The notes beneath the pieces were generated by a model. It did not search any database and was not told the origin of the DNA. It saw only the letters and a list, made by a program, of their open reading frames with translations. From NCBI GenBank assembly GCA_964599655.1, contig CAZRGV010000002.1, positions 1 through 64,000 of the forward strand: a stretch of 64,000 nucleotides of DNA, read 5' to 3'. This document shows positions 9,182 through 17,989 of this stretch, piece by piece; position 1 is the stretch's first letter; each line of letters opens with the position of its first letter. The DNA comes from CAZRGV01 sp964599655 (GTDB lineage: Bacteria; Planctomycetota; Planctomycetia; Isosphaerales; Isosphaeraceae). A program made the translations under genes and the position numbers.

Positions 9182-10132
9182 ATGTCCGCGTCCGAGGAGC
9201 CTCTGCCGGCCCCCAAGCCTGAACGAAAGGGATTCCCCGTTCAGGTCCTGATTGTCACCGCCGTGCTCGGACTGGCGGTGGCCGCGTCCTACGCCCCCAG
9301 CCTGCTCAACCTGGCCGAGAAGTGGAACAGCGACCCGAACTACTCCCACGGTTTCCTGGTCATTCCGATCGCCCTGCTGATCCTCTGGCAGCGCCGCTCG
9401 GAGCTGACCCAGGTCGCCGCGCGGCCGAGCTGGATCGGCTGGGTGTTCCTGGCGGGCTTGCTGGCTCTTCGCTACTACCTGTACGATCGCAACGAGCTCT
9501 GGATCGAGCAGGCCACGATTCCGCTGGTGGCCGGCTCGCTGGTGTTGGCCCTCGGGGGCTGGGGTCTGCTCTGGAAAACCGCGCCAGCGGTGGCCTTCCT
9601 CTGGTTCATGCTGCCTTTGCCGCCGAGCATCAACATGATCCTGGCCGGCCCGCTCCAGCGGCTGGCGACGGTCTGCAGCACCACCTTGCTCCAGGCCCTG
9701 GGCCTGCCGGTGCTGGCCGAGGGGAACGTCATCATCGTCGGCCCCGACCGCCTGGAAGTGGCCCGCGCCTGCAACGGCCTGTCGATGCTCCTGAGTTTCG
9801 TGACCCTGATCACCGCGACGGTCCTGACCCTGGCGAGGGACCGGCCGCTCTGGGAGCGTGGCGTCCTGTTCCTGAGCACCGTTCCGATCGCCCTGATCGC
9901 CAACATCCTGCGGATCACCGCCACCGCCTGGGCCTACCACCTGCTCGGCGCTGAGTATGGCGAGAAGATCGCCCACGACACGGCCGGCTGGGCCATGATG
10001 CCGATTGCCCTGGTTCTGGTCTGGATCGAGCTGAAGGTCCTGTCCTGGCTGGTCATCGAGGAGCAGACGACGACCAAGCCCATGGTCCTGCTCTCGGCCA
10101 CAACGGGCGGCCGCCAGGTCCTGAAGCCGTAG
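9182..10132 (+). CDS. Exosortase
   Basis: The product is a multi-pass membrane protein of 316 aa with about eight helices. The three residues of the exosortase/archaeosortase active site are present: Cys197 in VARACNGLSM, Arg244 in NILRITA and His265 in IAHDTAGW. Exosortases process proteins with a C-terminal PEP-CTERM signal on the outer face of the inner membrane and are found with EPS loci. A matching substrate is encoded at 30906-31661. ATG 9182 was chosen; a TTG at 9164 in the same frame would add six residues. EpsI is not fused, but a separate EpsI lies upstream at 5833. Confidence 0.93.
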   Translation: MSASEEPLPAPKPERKGFPVQVLIVTAVLGLAVAASYAPSLLNLAEKWNSDPNYSHGFLVIPIALLILWQRRSELTQVAARPSWIGWVFLAGLLALRYYLYDRNELWIEQATIPLVAGSLVLALGGWGLLWKTAPAVAFLWFMLPLPPSINMILAGPLQRLATVCSTTLLQALGLPVLAEGNVIIVGPDRLEVARACNGLSMLLSFVTLITATVLTLARDRPLWERGVLFLSTVPIALIANILRITATAWAYHLLGAEYGEKIAHDTAGWAMMPIALVLVWIELKVLSWLVIEEQTTTKPMVLLSATTGGRQVLKP

Positions 10133-10225
10133 CCTGGAGCCGGGCCGAGAGCCCAAGTCCCTGTCCTCACGGGTCCGCGGTGAGAGACACGGGGTGTCCC
10201 ATCGCCGATAACCGCGGGCCGGCCT

Positions 10226-11488
10226 GTGCTCTCTTGGCGGCTTCCTTTGAAGATCCTTTACCTGAACATCAACGGAACCCTGGGAGGTGCCGAGCTCTGC
10301 CTGCTCGACGTCCTGGCATCGCTTCGCCAGGCGCGTCCCGACTGGGGGCTGGAGGTGTTGCTGGGGGACGACGGTCCGCTCCGGACCGAGGTCGAGCGGC
10401 TGGGGGCCGTTTGCCGGGTACTTCCGCTGCCAAAGGCGGTGGCGAAGCTGGGAGACGCTGGCCTTCGAGACCGCTCGGGCCGGCCGGCGGGCCGGCTGGC
10501 CCTGGCGGCCCGGGCCCCCTTGGCGGCAGGGCCGGCAGCTGCCTACCTGGCCGGCTTGCGAAAGACGATCCGACAGGCAGGCCCCGACCTCGTCCAGAGC
10601 AACAGCATGAAGACCCACGTGCTGGGGGCCTGGGCCACCCCCGGCCGCGTCCCTTTGATCTGGCACCTGCACGACTACGTTGCCTCCCGCGCGGTGATGG
10701 CGAAGCTGCTTCGGCTCTCGTCGCGACGGCGATTGCTGGGCGTGGCCGTCTCCCGGTCGGTCGCCGACGACGCCTCGAAGGCGCTGGGGGCCCAGGTGCC
10801 GATCCAGACGATCTACAACGCCATCGACCTCGTCCGATTCGCTCCTGGGCCCGGCGATGGCCCGGCCCTCGATGAGGCGGCCGGCTTGCCGGCGGCCGAG
10901 CCGGGAACGGTCCGGGTCGGGCTGGTCGCCACCTTCGCCCGATGGAAGGGGCACGACGTGTTTCTCGAAGCGGCATCAAAGATTCCGGCCAATCGCCCAT
11001 GCCGGTTCTATATTGTCGGTGGGCCGATCTACCGGTCGCTGGGCTCGCAGTGGTCGCTCGACGAGCTGCGAAGCCGGGCCTCGTCGCTGGGGCTGGACGG
11101 TCGACTCGGCTTCACCGGGTTTCAGGAGCCTGCCTCGGCGATGCGAAGTCTGGACGTCGTGGTTCACGCGAGCACCCGCCCCGAGCCGTTCGGCCGGGTG
11201 ATCGTCGAGGCGATGGCCTGTGCCAGGGCGGTCGTGGCGATCCGTGACGGCGGTTCGGGCGAGCTGTTCGAGGATGGTGTCGAGGCCCTGGGATGCCCGC
11301 CCGACGACCCGTCGGCTCTGGCCGTCGCGATCGACCGGCTGGTTGGCGACCCGGATCTGCGGCGACGTCTGGGGGAGGCGGGGCACAGAGCCGCCCTTGC
11401 CCGGTTCGACCGGGCTGGCCTGGCGGATTCCTGGGCCGAGGTCTACCGCCTGGCGGGTTGCGGCAGTGCCACGCCACCCCCCACCTAA
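10226..11488 (+). CDS. GT4 glycosyltransferase
   Basis: This GT-B fold glycosyltransferase has an N-terminal acceptor half beginning LKILYLNINGTLGGAE and a C-terminal GT4 domain with the E-x7-E donor-sugar motif (EPFGRVIVEAMA). It should transfer a sugar from a nucleotide donor to a lipid-linked repeat unit at the cytoplasmic face. The frame opens with GTG at 10226, which gives 420 aa; a TTG at 10247 just before KILYLN is a possible alternative. Neither has a strong Shine-Dalgarno sequence. It lies 93 bases after the exosortase gene. Donor and linkage cannot be predicted. Confidence 0.88.
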   Translation: MLSWRLPLKILYLNINGTLGGAELCLLDVLASLRQARPDWGLEVLLGDDGPLRTEVERLGAVCRVLPLPKAVAKLGDAGLRDRSGRPAGRLALAARAPLAAGPAAAYLAGLRKTIRQAGPDLVQSNSMKTHVLGAWATPGRVPLIWHLHDYVASRAVMAKLLRLSSRRRLLGVAVSRSVADDASKALGAQVPIQTIYNAIDLVRFAPGPGDGPALDEAAGLPAAEPGTVRVGLVATFARWKGHDVFLEAASKIPANRPCRFYIVGGPIYRSLGSQWSLDELRSRASSLGLDGRLGFTGFQEPASAMRSLDVVVHASTRPEPFGRVIVEAMACARAVVAIRDGGSGELFEDGVEALGCPPDDPSALAVAIDRLVGDPDLRRRLGEAGHRAALARFDRAGLADSWAEVYRLAGCGSATPPPT

Positions 11489-11634
11489 CCTACTCAACAA
11501 TGTTCCGGCATGGTAAACTGGCAATCCCGGGCGGCTGATTTCCACGACCGCCACGACGCGACATCCAGGCTTTGGATTCCGACCAAACCGTGGCGTCGTT
11601 CCCAGGAACGCCGTGTCGATCTTCGAGTGAATCT

Positions 11635-12687
11635 ATGTCCATGATGCCGTCGGGCGTGAAACGGAAGTGGATCATCACGGGAGGGGCCGGGTTCATCGGT
11701 TGCCATGCGGCCTCGCGGTTCCACCGGGCCGGCCACGACGTCGTTCTGGTCGATAACCTCAGCCGTCGAGGCGCGGATACCAATCTGGCATGGCTCCGGG
11801 AGCAGGGAATCGACCAGTTCATCCAGGCCGACGTTCGAGACGCCCAGGCGTTGAACGAGATCGTGGCCCGGCACGCCGATGCCGACGTTGTGCTTCACCT
11901 GGCGGCCCAGGTGGCGGTGACGACCAGCGTGGCCGACCCCCGGACCGACTTCGAGATCAACGCCCTAGGCACGTTCAACGTCCTGGAGGCGGTTCGCACC
12001 CAGGCCGGCGGCCGGCCGGCGGTCTTCTACAGCTCGACCAACAAGGTCTACGGCAACCTCGAGCACGTCCGGGTCGTCGAGCGAGACGGCCGATACGCCT
12101 ACGAGGACCGGCCCTTTGGCGTTGACGAGAACGAGCCGCTCGACTTCCACAGTCCCTACGGCTGCTCCAAGGGAGCCGGCGATCAGTACGTTCGAGATTA
12201 CGCCCGGATCTACGGCCTGAAGACGGTCTCGTTCCGCCAGAGCTGCATCTACGGCACCCGGCAGTTCGGCATCGAGGACCAGGGCTGGATCGCCTGGTTC
12301 GTCGTCGCCGTGACGACCGGCCAGCCGTTCACGATCTTCGGCGACGGCAAGCAGATCCGCGACACGCTCTGGGTGGACGACCTGATCGATGGCTACGAGC
12401 GGGCGCTGGACCGGATCGACTCGGTTCGGGGCGAGATCTTCAACATGGGCGGCGGCCCTCGCAACACGATGAGCCTCCGGGAGCTGGTCGCCAAGCTCGA
12501 GCGGAAGTTCGACCGCAAGCTCAACCCCCCCTTCGCCGACTGGCGGCCCGGCGACCAGCGGGTCTTCGTGGCCGACATCCGTAAGGCCGAGCGGATGCTC
12601 GGCTGGACCCCTCGGATGAGTACCGATGAGGGGGTCAACGAGCTGATCGCCTGGGTCCGTGAGAACCAGTCGCTCTTCAACCGATAG
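11635..12687 (+). CDS. SDR-family NDP-sugar epimerase, CDP-paratose 2-epimerase-like
   Basis: The 350-aa extended short-chain dehydrogenase/reductase has the Rossmann motif GGAGFIG (16-22), the segment SSTNKVYG and the catalytic Tyr175-x3-Lys179 in SPYGCSKGA. The stretches FRQSCIYG and FGIEDQGWIAWF are typical of the CDP-paratose 2-epimerase (CDP-tyvelose epimerase) group. These enzymes invert C2 of a CDP-3,6-dideoxyhexose. No CDP-paratose synthesis genes are in the window, so the true substrate may differ. ATG 11635 (then 11641, 11644) is preferred over a TTG at 11572. Confidence 0.85.
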   Translation: MSMMPSGVKRKWIITGGAGFIGCHAASRFHRAGHDVVLVDNLSRRGADTNLAWLREQGIDQFIQADVRDAQALNEIVARHADADVVLHLAAQVAVTTSVADPRTDFEINALGTFNVLEAVRTQAGGRPAVFYSSTNKVYGNLEHVRVVERDGRYAYEDRPFGVDENEPLDFHSPYGCSKGAGDQYVRDYARIYGLKTVSFRQSCIYGTRQFGIEDQGWIAWFVVAVTTGQPFTIFGDGKQIRDTLWVDDLIDGYERALDRIDSVRGEIFNMGGGPRNTMSLRELVAKLERKFDRKLNPPFADWRPGDQRVFVADIRKAERMLGWTPRMSTDEGVNELIAWVRENQSLFNR

Positions 12688-12750
12688 CGACGGTTTCTCG
12701 AAGGAGTCCCGCCCGATGATCTCCTGCTTCCGCTTGGGCGTCCGTTGATC

Positions 12751-13983
12751 ATGGCATTGCTTCGCGTCTGCCACCTGGGCAAATACTATCCCCCGGCCCC
12801 CGGGGGCATCGAGACGCACGTTCGTACCCTGGCCCAGGCGCAGGCCGCGCTCGGAGCCGAGGTCAAGGTCTTCTGCGTCAATCACCGGCCAGGCCCGACG
12901 GTCGTCGAGCACGATGGCGAGGTCGAGGTTACCCGGTTTGGCCGTCTCGCCGCAGTTGCCAAGCTCGACGTCTGTCCCGAGCTGTCGCGGGCCCTGGCGA
13001 GGGTTGAGGCCGACATCCTCCACATGCAGGTGCCCAACCCGACCATGATTCTGGCTCTGCTGCAGGCCAGGCCGTCGCCACCCTTGGTGGTGACCTACCA
13101 GAGCGATCTGGTCCGGCAGCGGGTTCGAGGGGCCTTGTTCCGTCCTCTGGAGCGGCTGCTCTACCGTCGGGTCCGCGCCATCATGCCGACCAGCCCGACC
13201 TACCCGCCAGGCTCCCGGTTTCTCCGGCCTTACGGGGAGCGGCTCCAGGTCTTGCCGATGGGGATCGACCTGGAGCCGTATCAGAATCCCTCGTCGCAAG
13301 CCCTGGCCGAAGCCGAGGCGATCCGGGCGCGCTATCCCGGACCGATCTGGATGGGCTGCGGGCGCCTCATCTACTACAAAGGGTTCCTCAACGCGGTCCG
13401 GGCCTTGCCGAAGGTTCCGGGAACGCTCCTGCTGATCGGCGACGGTCCCGACCGGCCCGCTCTGGAGGCGGAGGCCGTGGCCCTTGGCGTTCAGGACCGG
13501 GTTGTTTTCCTGGGAAGCATGCCCTACCAGGCGATCGTGCCGTATTACCTAGCCTCGCACGCCTTCTGGTTCCCTTCCAACGCCCGGAGCGAGGCGTTCG
13601 GCATCGTCCAGGTCGAGGCGATGGCCAGCGGCTGCCCCGTGATCAACACGGCGATCCCTCACAGCGGGGTTGCCTGGGTCAGCGCCCACGAGGAAACCGG
13701 TCTGACCGTGCCGGTGGACGACCCCGAAGCGCTGGCGGCCGCCGCCCGCCGATTGCTGGAGGAGCCCGGTCTTCGAGACCGCCTGGCCGCCGTCGGCCGG
13801 GAGCGTGCCCGCAGGGACTTCGATCACCGAGTCATGGCCGAGCGGAGCCTCGAGATCTACCGCCGGGTTCTGGCCGGCGAGGCGATGCCGAGATCGTCGT
13901 CGTGGCGGACCTCCGGCGACGAGGCGGAACCACACGACGACGCGATACCGTTGCCCGAGACCCTGTCCCGTTCCCTGCCGTGA
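12751..13983 (+). CDS. GT4 glycosyltransferase
   Basis: The 410-aa GT-B enzyme begins LLRVCHLGKYYPPAPGGIE, the glycine-rich N-terminal loop typical of GT4 members. Its donor-binding half has IWMGCGRLIYYKGF and the E-x7-E motif EAFGIVQVEAMASG. It is likely to add one sugar of the surface polysaccharide repeat. ATG 12751 is chosen over the in-frame TTG two codons upstream. The next glycosyltransferase starts 23 bases after this stop, so they are probably co-transcribed. The C-terminal 40 residues are polar and poorly ordered. Confidence 0.88.
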   Translation: MALLRVCHLGKYYPPAPGGIETHVRTLAQAQAALGAEVKVFCVNHRPGPTVVEHDGEVEVTRFGRLAAVAKLDVCPELSRALARVEADILHMQVPNPTMILALLQARPSPPLVVTYQSDLVRQRVRGALFRPLERLLYRRVRAIMPTSPTYPPGSRFLRPYGERLQVLPMGIDLEPYQNPSSQALAEAEAIRARYPGPIWMGCGRLIYYKGFLNAVRALPKVPGTLLLIGDGPDRPALEAEAVALGVQDRVVFLGSMPYQAIVPYYLASHAFWFPSNARSEAFGIVQVEAMASGCPVINTAIPHSGVAWVSAHEETGLTVPVDDPEALAAAARRLLEEPGLRDRLAAVGRERARRDFDHRVMAERSLEIYRRVLAGEAMPRSSSWRTSGDEAEPHDDAIPLPETLSRSLP

Positions 13984-14006
13984 CCGAGCGGCTGGCGGCT
14001 CACCCG

Positions 14007-15149
14007 ATGCGCGTCCTGAACTGCTACTCGGGCAACATGTACGGCGGGGTCGAGTCCTTGCTGACGACCCTGGCGAGGTGCCGCGCGATGGCCCCTGGCC
14101 TGGACCTGGCGTTTGCCCTCTGCTTCGAGGGGCGACTGGCGGATGAGCTCCGGGAAGCCGGCGTGGCGGTCGAGTTGCTGGGGGCCGTCCGGTTCAGCCA
14201 TCCCTGGACCGTGCTGGCGGCCCGTCGACGACTCACGGTGTTGCTGGAACGAGCGAGGCCCGACGTCGTCCTCTGCCACTCGGCCTGGCCGCACGCACTG
14301 ATGGCCTCCGTGGCTCGAAAGGCCGGCCTGCCGGTCGTCTTCTGGCAGCACGACCTGGCGAGCGGCCAGCACTGGCTCGAGCGCCGTGCCAGCCAGACGC
14401 CGCCGGATCTGGTCCTCGCCAACAGCCGGACGACCGCCGAGACCACCTCTCGGCTCTTTCCCGAGACGCCGGTCGAAGTGCTTTATTGCCCGGTACCGGC
14501 GCCCGAACTGGGCCTCGACCGTGCCTCGACGAGGGCCGAGGTTCGGGCCTCGCTCGAAACGCCCGACAACGCCGTGGTCGTCGTCCAGGCGAGCCGACTC
14601 GAGCGTTGGAAGGGGCAATCGCTCCTGATTGACGCCCTGGGACAACTCCGGGAACGGCCGGACTGGGTTGCCTGGATCGCCGGAGGGGCGCAAAGGCCGC
14701 CCGAACAGGTTTACCTCAACGAGCTTCGAGCCAGGGTCGAGGCTCTCGGGATCACCGATCGGGTTCGTTTTCTAGGTCAGCGCTCCGACGTGCCGAGGCT
14801 GCTGGCGGCCGCCGATATTCACTGTCAGCCCAACACCAGCCCCGAGCCGTTCGGCATCGCCTTCGTGGAAGCCCTGTACGCCGGCCTTCCGCTGGTCAGC
14901 ACCCGGATGGGAGGGGCGGCCGAGATCATCAACGAGGCGTGTGGCGTGCTTGTCGAGCCGGCCGAGCCGTCGGCCCTCGCCGAGGCGCTCGGGCGATTGA
15001 TGGCCGACCCCTCGGAACGGGTCCGGCTCGGCGAGGCGGGACCTGAGCGGGCGCGGTGGCTCAGTGATCCGGCGACAGTGCTGGATCGCCTTCGTGATTT
15101 CCTGGCGGCGGTCCTTGAGAAGTCGAAAGGCTTGACCGCGCGAGTTTAG
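14007..15149 (+). CDS. GT4 glycosyltransferase
   Basis: The 380-aa protein starts MRVLNCYSGNMYGGVESLL, the expected N-terminus of a GT4 enzyme, and carries the donor motif EPFGIAFVEALYAG. An in-frame GTG at 13902 would overlap the previous gene by about 80 bases and add arginine-rich sequence, so ATG 14007 is preferred. It is one of three consecutive GT4 genes here, which suggests stepwise assembly of one oligosaccharide unit. Sugar specificity is not readable. Confidence 0.88.
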   Translation: MRVLNCYSGNMYGGVESLLTTLARCRAMAPGLDLAFALCFEGRLADELREAGVAVELLGAVRFSHPWTVLAARRRLTVLLERARPDVVLCHSAWPHALMASVARKAGLPVVFWQHDLASGQHWLERRASQTPPDLVLANSRTTAETTSRLFPETPVEVLYCPVPAPELGLDRASTRAEVRASLETPDNAVVVVQASRLERWKGQSLLIDALGQLRERPDWVAWIAGGAQRPPEQVYLNELRARVEALGITDRVRFLGQRSDVPRLLAAADIHCQPNTSPEPFGIAFVEALYAGLPLVSTRMGGAAEIINEACGVLVEPAEPSALAEALGRLMADPSERVRLGEAGPERARWLSDPATVLDRLRDFLAAVLEKSKGLTARV

Positions 15150-15185
15150 GGTCGACACACCGGAGGACAATGGAGGGTTGAGACG

Positions 15186-16379
15186 TTGAGTCGGTTTCTC
15201 CTGGTCAGCGGCGACTTCGTGAAGACTGGTGGCATGGACCGGGCCAACCACGCCCTGGCCTCGTACCTGGCCGACCGCGGCGATGAGGTCCATCTGGTAG
15301 CCTACCGAGCGGCCGGCGACCTGCGGTCGAGGCCGAACGTGACCTTGCACCAGGTCGTGAAGCCCTTGAACTCGTACTTCCTGGCCAGCCCGCTGCTGGA
15401 TCGGGCGGGCCGCCTCTGGGCGCGTCGGATCGCCGGCCAAGGAGGCCGGGTCGTGGTCAACGGGGGTAACTGCCTCTGGGGTGATGCCAACTGGGTCCAT
15501 CATGTGCACGCGGCCGACGCCGCCAGGCCAATCGGCGGTGTGCTCCGGCAATGGAAGGACCGCCTGGCCTACCGGCGTTCGCTGGCCGAGGAACGCGCGG
15601 CGATCCGGATCGCCAGGGTGGCGATCACCGGTTGCGAGCGATCACGACGGGATGTTCTGGAGAAGGTCGGCGGGATCGATCCAGAACGGGTGCACACGGT
15701 CTATTACGGCGTCGACTCGACGATCTTCCGCCCAGCGGAGGCTGAGGAGCGCAAAGCCATCCGGGAGCGGTTCGGCTGGCCTCTGGATCGTCCCGTGCTG
15801 ACGTTTGTGGGGGCCCTGGGTGATCGCCGCAAGGGGTTCGACACCCTCTTTGCGGCCTGGGAACGGCTCTGCCACGACCCGTCGTGGGACGCCGACCTCG
15901 TCGTCGTGGGGCGGGGAGCGGAGGCCTCGGCCTGGGCCAGCCGGTCGGTCGAGGCCGGGCTGGGAGATCGGATGCGATTTCTCGGCTTTGTCCGCGACTT
16001 GCCCGACCTGTTCCGGGCCTGCGACGCCCACGTCTTGCCGTCGCGCTACGAGGGCTACTCGCTGGTGACCCAGGAGGCCCTGGCCTGCGGCGTGCCGGCG
16101 TTCGTCACGGCCACGGCGGGCATTGCCGAGCGCTACCCATCGGAGCTGGCCGAGGCCTTCTTGATTCCCGACCCGGAGGACGTGCCTGGCCTGGTCGAGC
16201 GGTTGCGACGCTGGCGGCAAGAGAGCGATCGCTACCGGATGGCGGTCGCCCCGTTCGGCGAGCAGATCCGAGCCCTGAGCTGGGACGCCATGGCCGCTCA
16301 GGTCGTCGCCATCATCGAGTCGAATCCGCCGGAACACTCGGTGGCGGCTGGAGTGGGATCGAGGCGGGCGCCCGTTTGA
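15186..16379 (+). CDS. GT4 glycosyltransferase
   Basis: The 397-aa product begins SRFLLVSGDFVKTGGMDRAN and carries the GT4 donor-site motif EGYSLVTQEALACG plus the preceding LPSRYEG. The start is a TTG at 15186, supported by GGAGGG at 15172-15177 (spacing 8); the nearby ATG at 15170 reads into a stop at once. It is co-directional with its glycosyltransferase neighbours. It should act on the same lipid-linked repeat unit. Confidence 0.87.
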   Translation: MSRFLLVSGDFVKTGGMDRANHALASYLADRGDEVHLVAYRAAGDLRSRPNVTLHQVVKPLNSYFLASPLLDRAGRLWARRIAGQGGRVVVNGGNCLWGDANWVHHVHAADAARPIGGVLRQWKDRLAYRRSLAEERAAIRIARVAITGCERSRRDVLEKVGGIDPERVHTVYYGVDSTIFRPAEAEERKAIRERFGWPLDRPVLTFVGALGDRRKGFDTLFAAWERLCHDPSWDADLVVVGRGAEASAWASRSVEAGLGDRMRFLGFVRDLPDLFRACDAHVLPSRYEGYSLVTQEALACGVPAFVTATAGIAERYPSELAEAFLIPDPEDVPGLVERLRRWRQESDRYRMAVAPFGEQIRALSWDAMAAQVVAIIESNPPEHSVAAGVGSRRAPV

Positions 16380-16492
16380 ATTCGCGGAAACCGCCATCGA
16401 AGGCTGAATTGTCAAATCAGGCCCGATGAGCTACCCTGAACTAGAACTCGGGGCATCCTTGCATTCCGGGCTCGCCCCTCTATCAAACCCCT

Positions 16493-17944
16493 GTGATCAG
16501 GCCATCCGTGCCCCTGAATTCTCCACCTCGACCTACCCTGTCGCCCAAGGGCCGATTCCCTTCGAAGCTGCCTCCTTGGGGATGGGTGGAGTGGAGCCTC
16601 TTTGCCCAGACGGCGATTCCGGCGCTGATGTTCATCCCAAGCCTGGGCAGCTCGTCGGTGGTCAAGATGGTCGGTCGGGTGGCGTCGTATTTGATTGCCC
16701 TGGCCGCCTGCGGAGCGGTCCTGAGCGCGGGCCGCCGCGTGCCGGGCCGGCCGTTCCCTGCGGTTCCCTGGATCGCCTTCTGCTCGGTCTGGTTCTGCCT
16801 GTCGTTGGCCAATCCGACGACAAACTCTTTCCTCTCGGGCAGCGCGTCGCTGATCCTGAACCTGGCGATTCTGTCCCCCGTGTTCTGGGCTCCCGCCTCG
16901 GTGCGATCGACCCGTCAACTACTGCGATTGCTGACGATCATGTTCGTCTGCAACGCCGCTGGCACGGTCATGGGGATCCTCCAGGTCTATCGCCCGGGCC
17001 AATTCGATCCACCGGTCATCCCGATCCTGGAAGCCAGGCCGGATGCCATCGATAGCTTTACGTTCACGGGGCCTGGTGGTCGGAAGATCCTTCGGCCTTG
17101 CGGTCTGACCGACAGTCCGGGGGGCGCCTGCATGGCCGGCGCCTACACCTGCCTGATCGGCCTGGCCTGGGCCCTGCGGCCGATCAGGGCCTGGAAACAA
17201 GCGGCCTGTTTCCTGTTGGCCATGGCCGGCATGGGGGTGATCTACTTTTCCCAGGTGCGCTCGGTCCTTCTGGTGACTTTGATCTGCCAGTTTGGAATGG
17301 CTGGAATCCTGTTTCTGAAACGGGACTTCAAGACGCTGAGCCGGCTCCTGCTCGCCGCGGGAATTCTCGCGGTCGGAGCGCTCGGATGGGTTCTTCGTAG
17401 CGGCGGCCTGGGCGCGCTCGAGCGATTCATGACGCTGCTCGACCAGCCCAGCGGTCAGCTCTACTACCAGAACCGTGGGATCTTCCTGGAATCCACGTTC
17501 CGGGTGTTGATCTGGGAGTATCCTCTGGGAGCCGGTCTGGGCCGTTGGGGAATGCCCTTCTACTACTTCGGTGACAAGAACCCCAGCGCCGATCATGGCG
17601 AGCTCTACTCCGAAATCCAGCCCATGGCCTGGATTCTCGATGGCGGGATCCCCTTACTGTTGGCCTACTCGATCGCGATGGCCCTGGCGATCTGGAACGC
17701 CGTCCAGATCGCGCTGAAGAGCCGCGACCCGGAGTTGAGCCATGCGGCGATGCTGATCAGCGGCTTCAGTCTAAGTACCGTGGCCGCCTGCGGATCGGGC
17801 ATGCCGTTCATTGGGCCGGGCGGGGTCCAGTTCTGGGTGATGCTTGGGGCCTTGCACGGAGCGGCCGCTTACCAATCCGCCTCGAGGTCGAAGGCGAAGG
17901 CAACGCCGCCCAGGCCGTTGCGGGGCCGATCCGTCGTGGCGTGA
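16493..17944 (+). CDS. O-antigen polymerase/ligase-like membrane protein (Wzy-like), copy 1
   Basis: The 483-aa polytopic membrane protein has about ten or more hydrophobic segments and a large hydrophilic loop in the second half (around LYYQNRGIFLESTFRVL through DHGELYSEIQPMAW), the layout of Wzy polymerases and O-antigen ligases. Sequence conservation in this class is low, so the assignment rests on topology and on its place directly before a Wzx-like flippase and among glycosyltransferases. It should polymerise flipped repeat units in the periplasm. The start is GTG 16493; no strong Shine-Dalgarno sequence is visible. Confidence 0.75.
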   Translation: MIRPSVPLNSPPRPTLSPKGRFPSKLPPWGWVEWSLFAQTAIPALMFIPSLGSSSVVKMVGRVASYLIALAACGAVLSAGRRVPGRPFPAVPWIAFCSVWFCLSLANPTTNSFLSGSASLILNLAILSPVFWAPASVRSTRQLLRLLTIMFVCNAAGTVMGILQVYRPGQFDPPVIPILEARPDAIDSFTFTGPGGRKILRPCGLTDSPGGACMAGAYTCLIGLAWALRPIRAWKQAACFLLAMAGMGVIYFSQVRSVLLVTLICQFGMAGILFLKRDFKTLSRLLLAAGILAVGALGWVLRSGGLGALERFMTLLDQPSGQLYYQNRGIFLESTFRVLIWEYPLGAGLGRWGMPFYYFGDKNPSADHGELYSEIQPMAWILDGGIPLLLAYSIAMALAIWNAVQIALKSRDPELSHAAMLISGFSLSTVAACGSGMPFIGPGGVQFWVMLGALHGAAAYQSASRSKAKATPPRPLRGRSVVA

Positions 17945-17989
17945 CCGGAGAGAACGTGAGGGCGGCTCGGCGACGAGTCCACCCAACGG

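Noticed and set aside
8702..10954. A 750-codon minus-strand open frame
   Set aside because: It runs antisense to the kinase end, the exosortase and a GT4 gene, all with catalytic motifs; composition is Arg/Gly/Gln-rich without domains.
13902..14006. Upstream extension of the GT4 gene at 14007
   Set aside because: It would overlap the preceding gene by about 80 bases and encodes Arg-rich sequence; the family N-terminus begins at ATG 14007.
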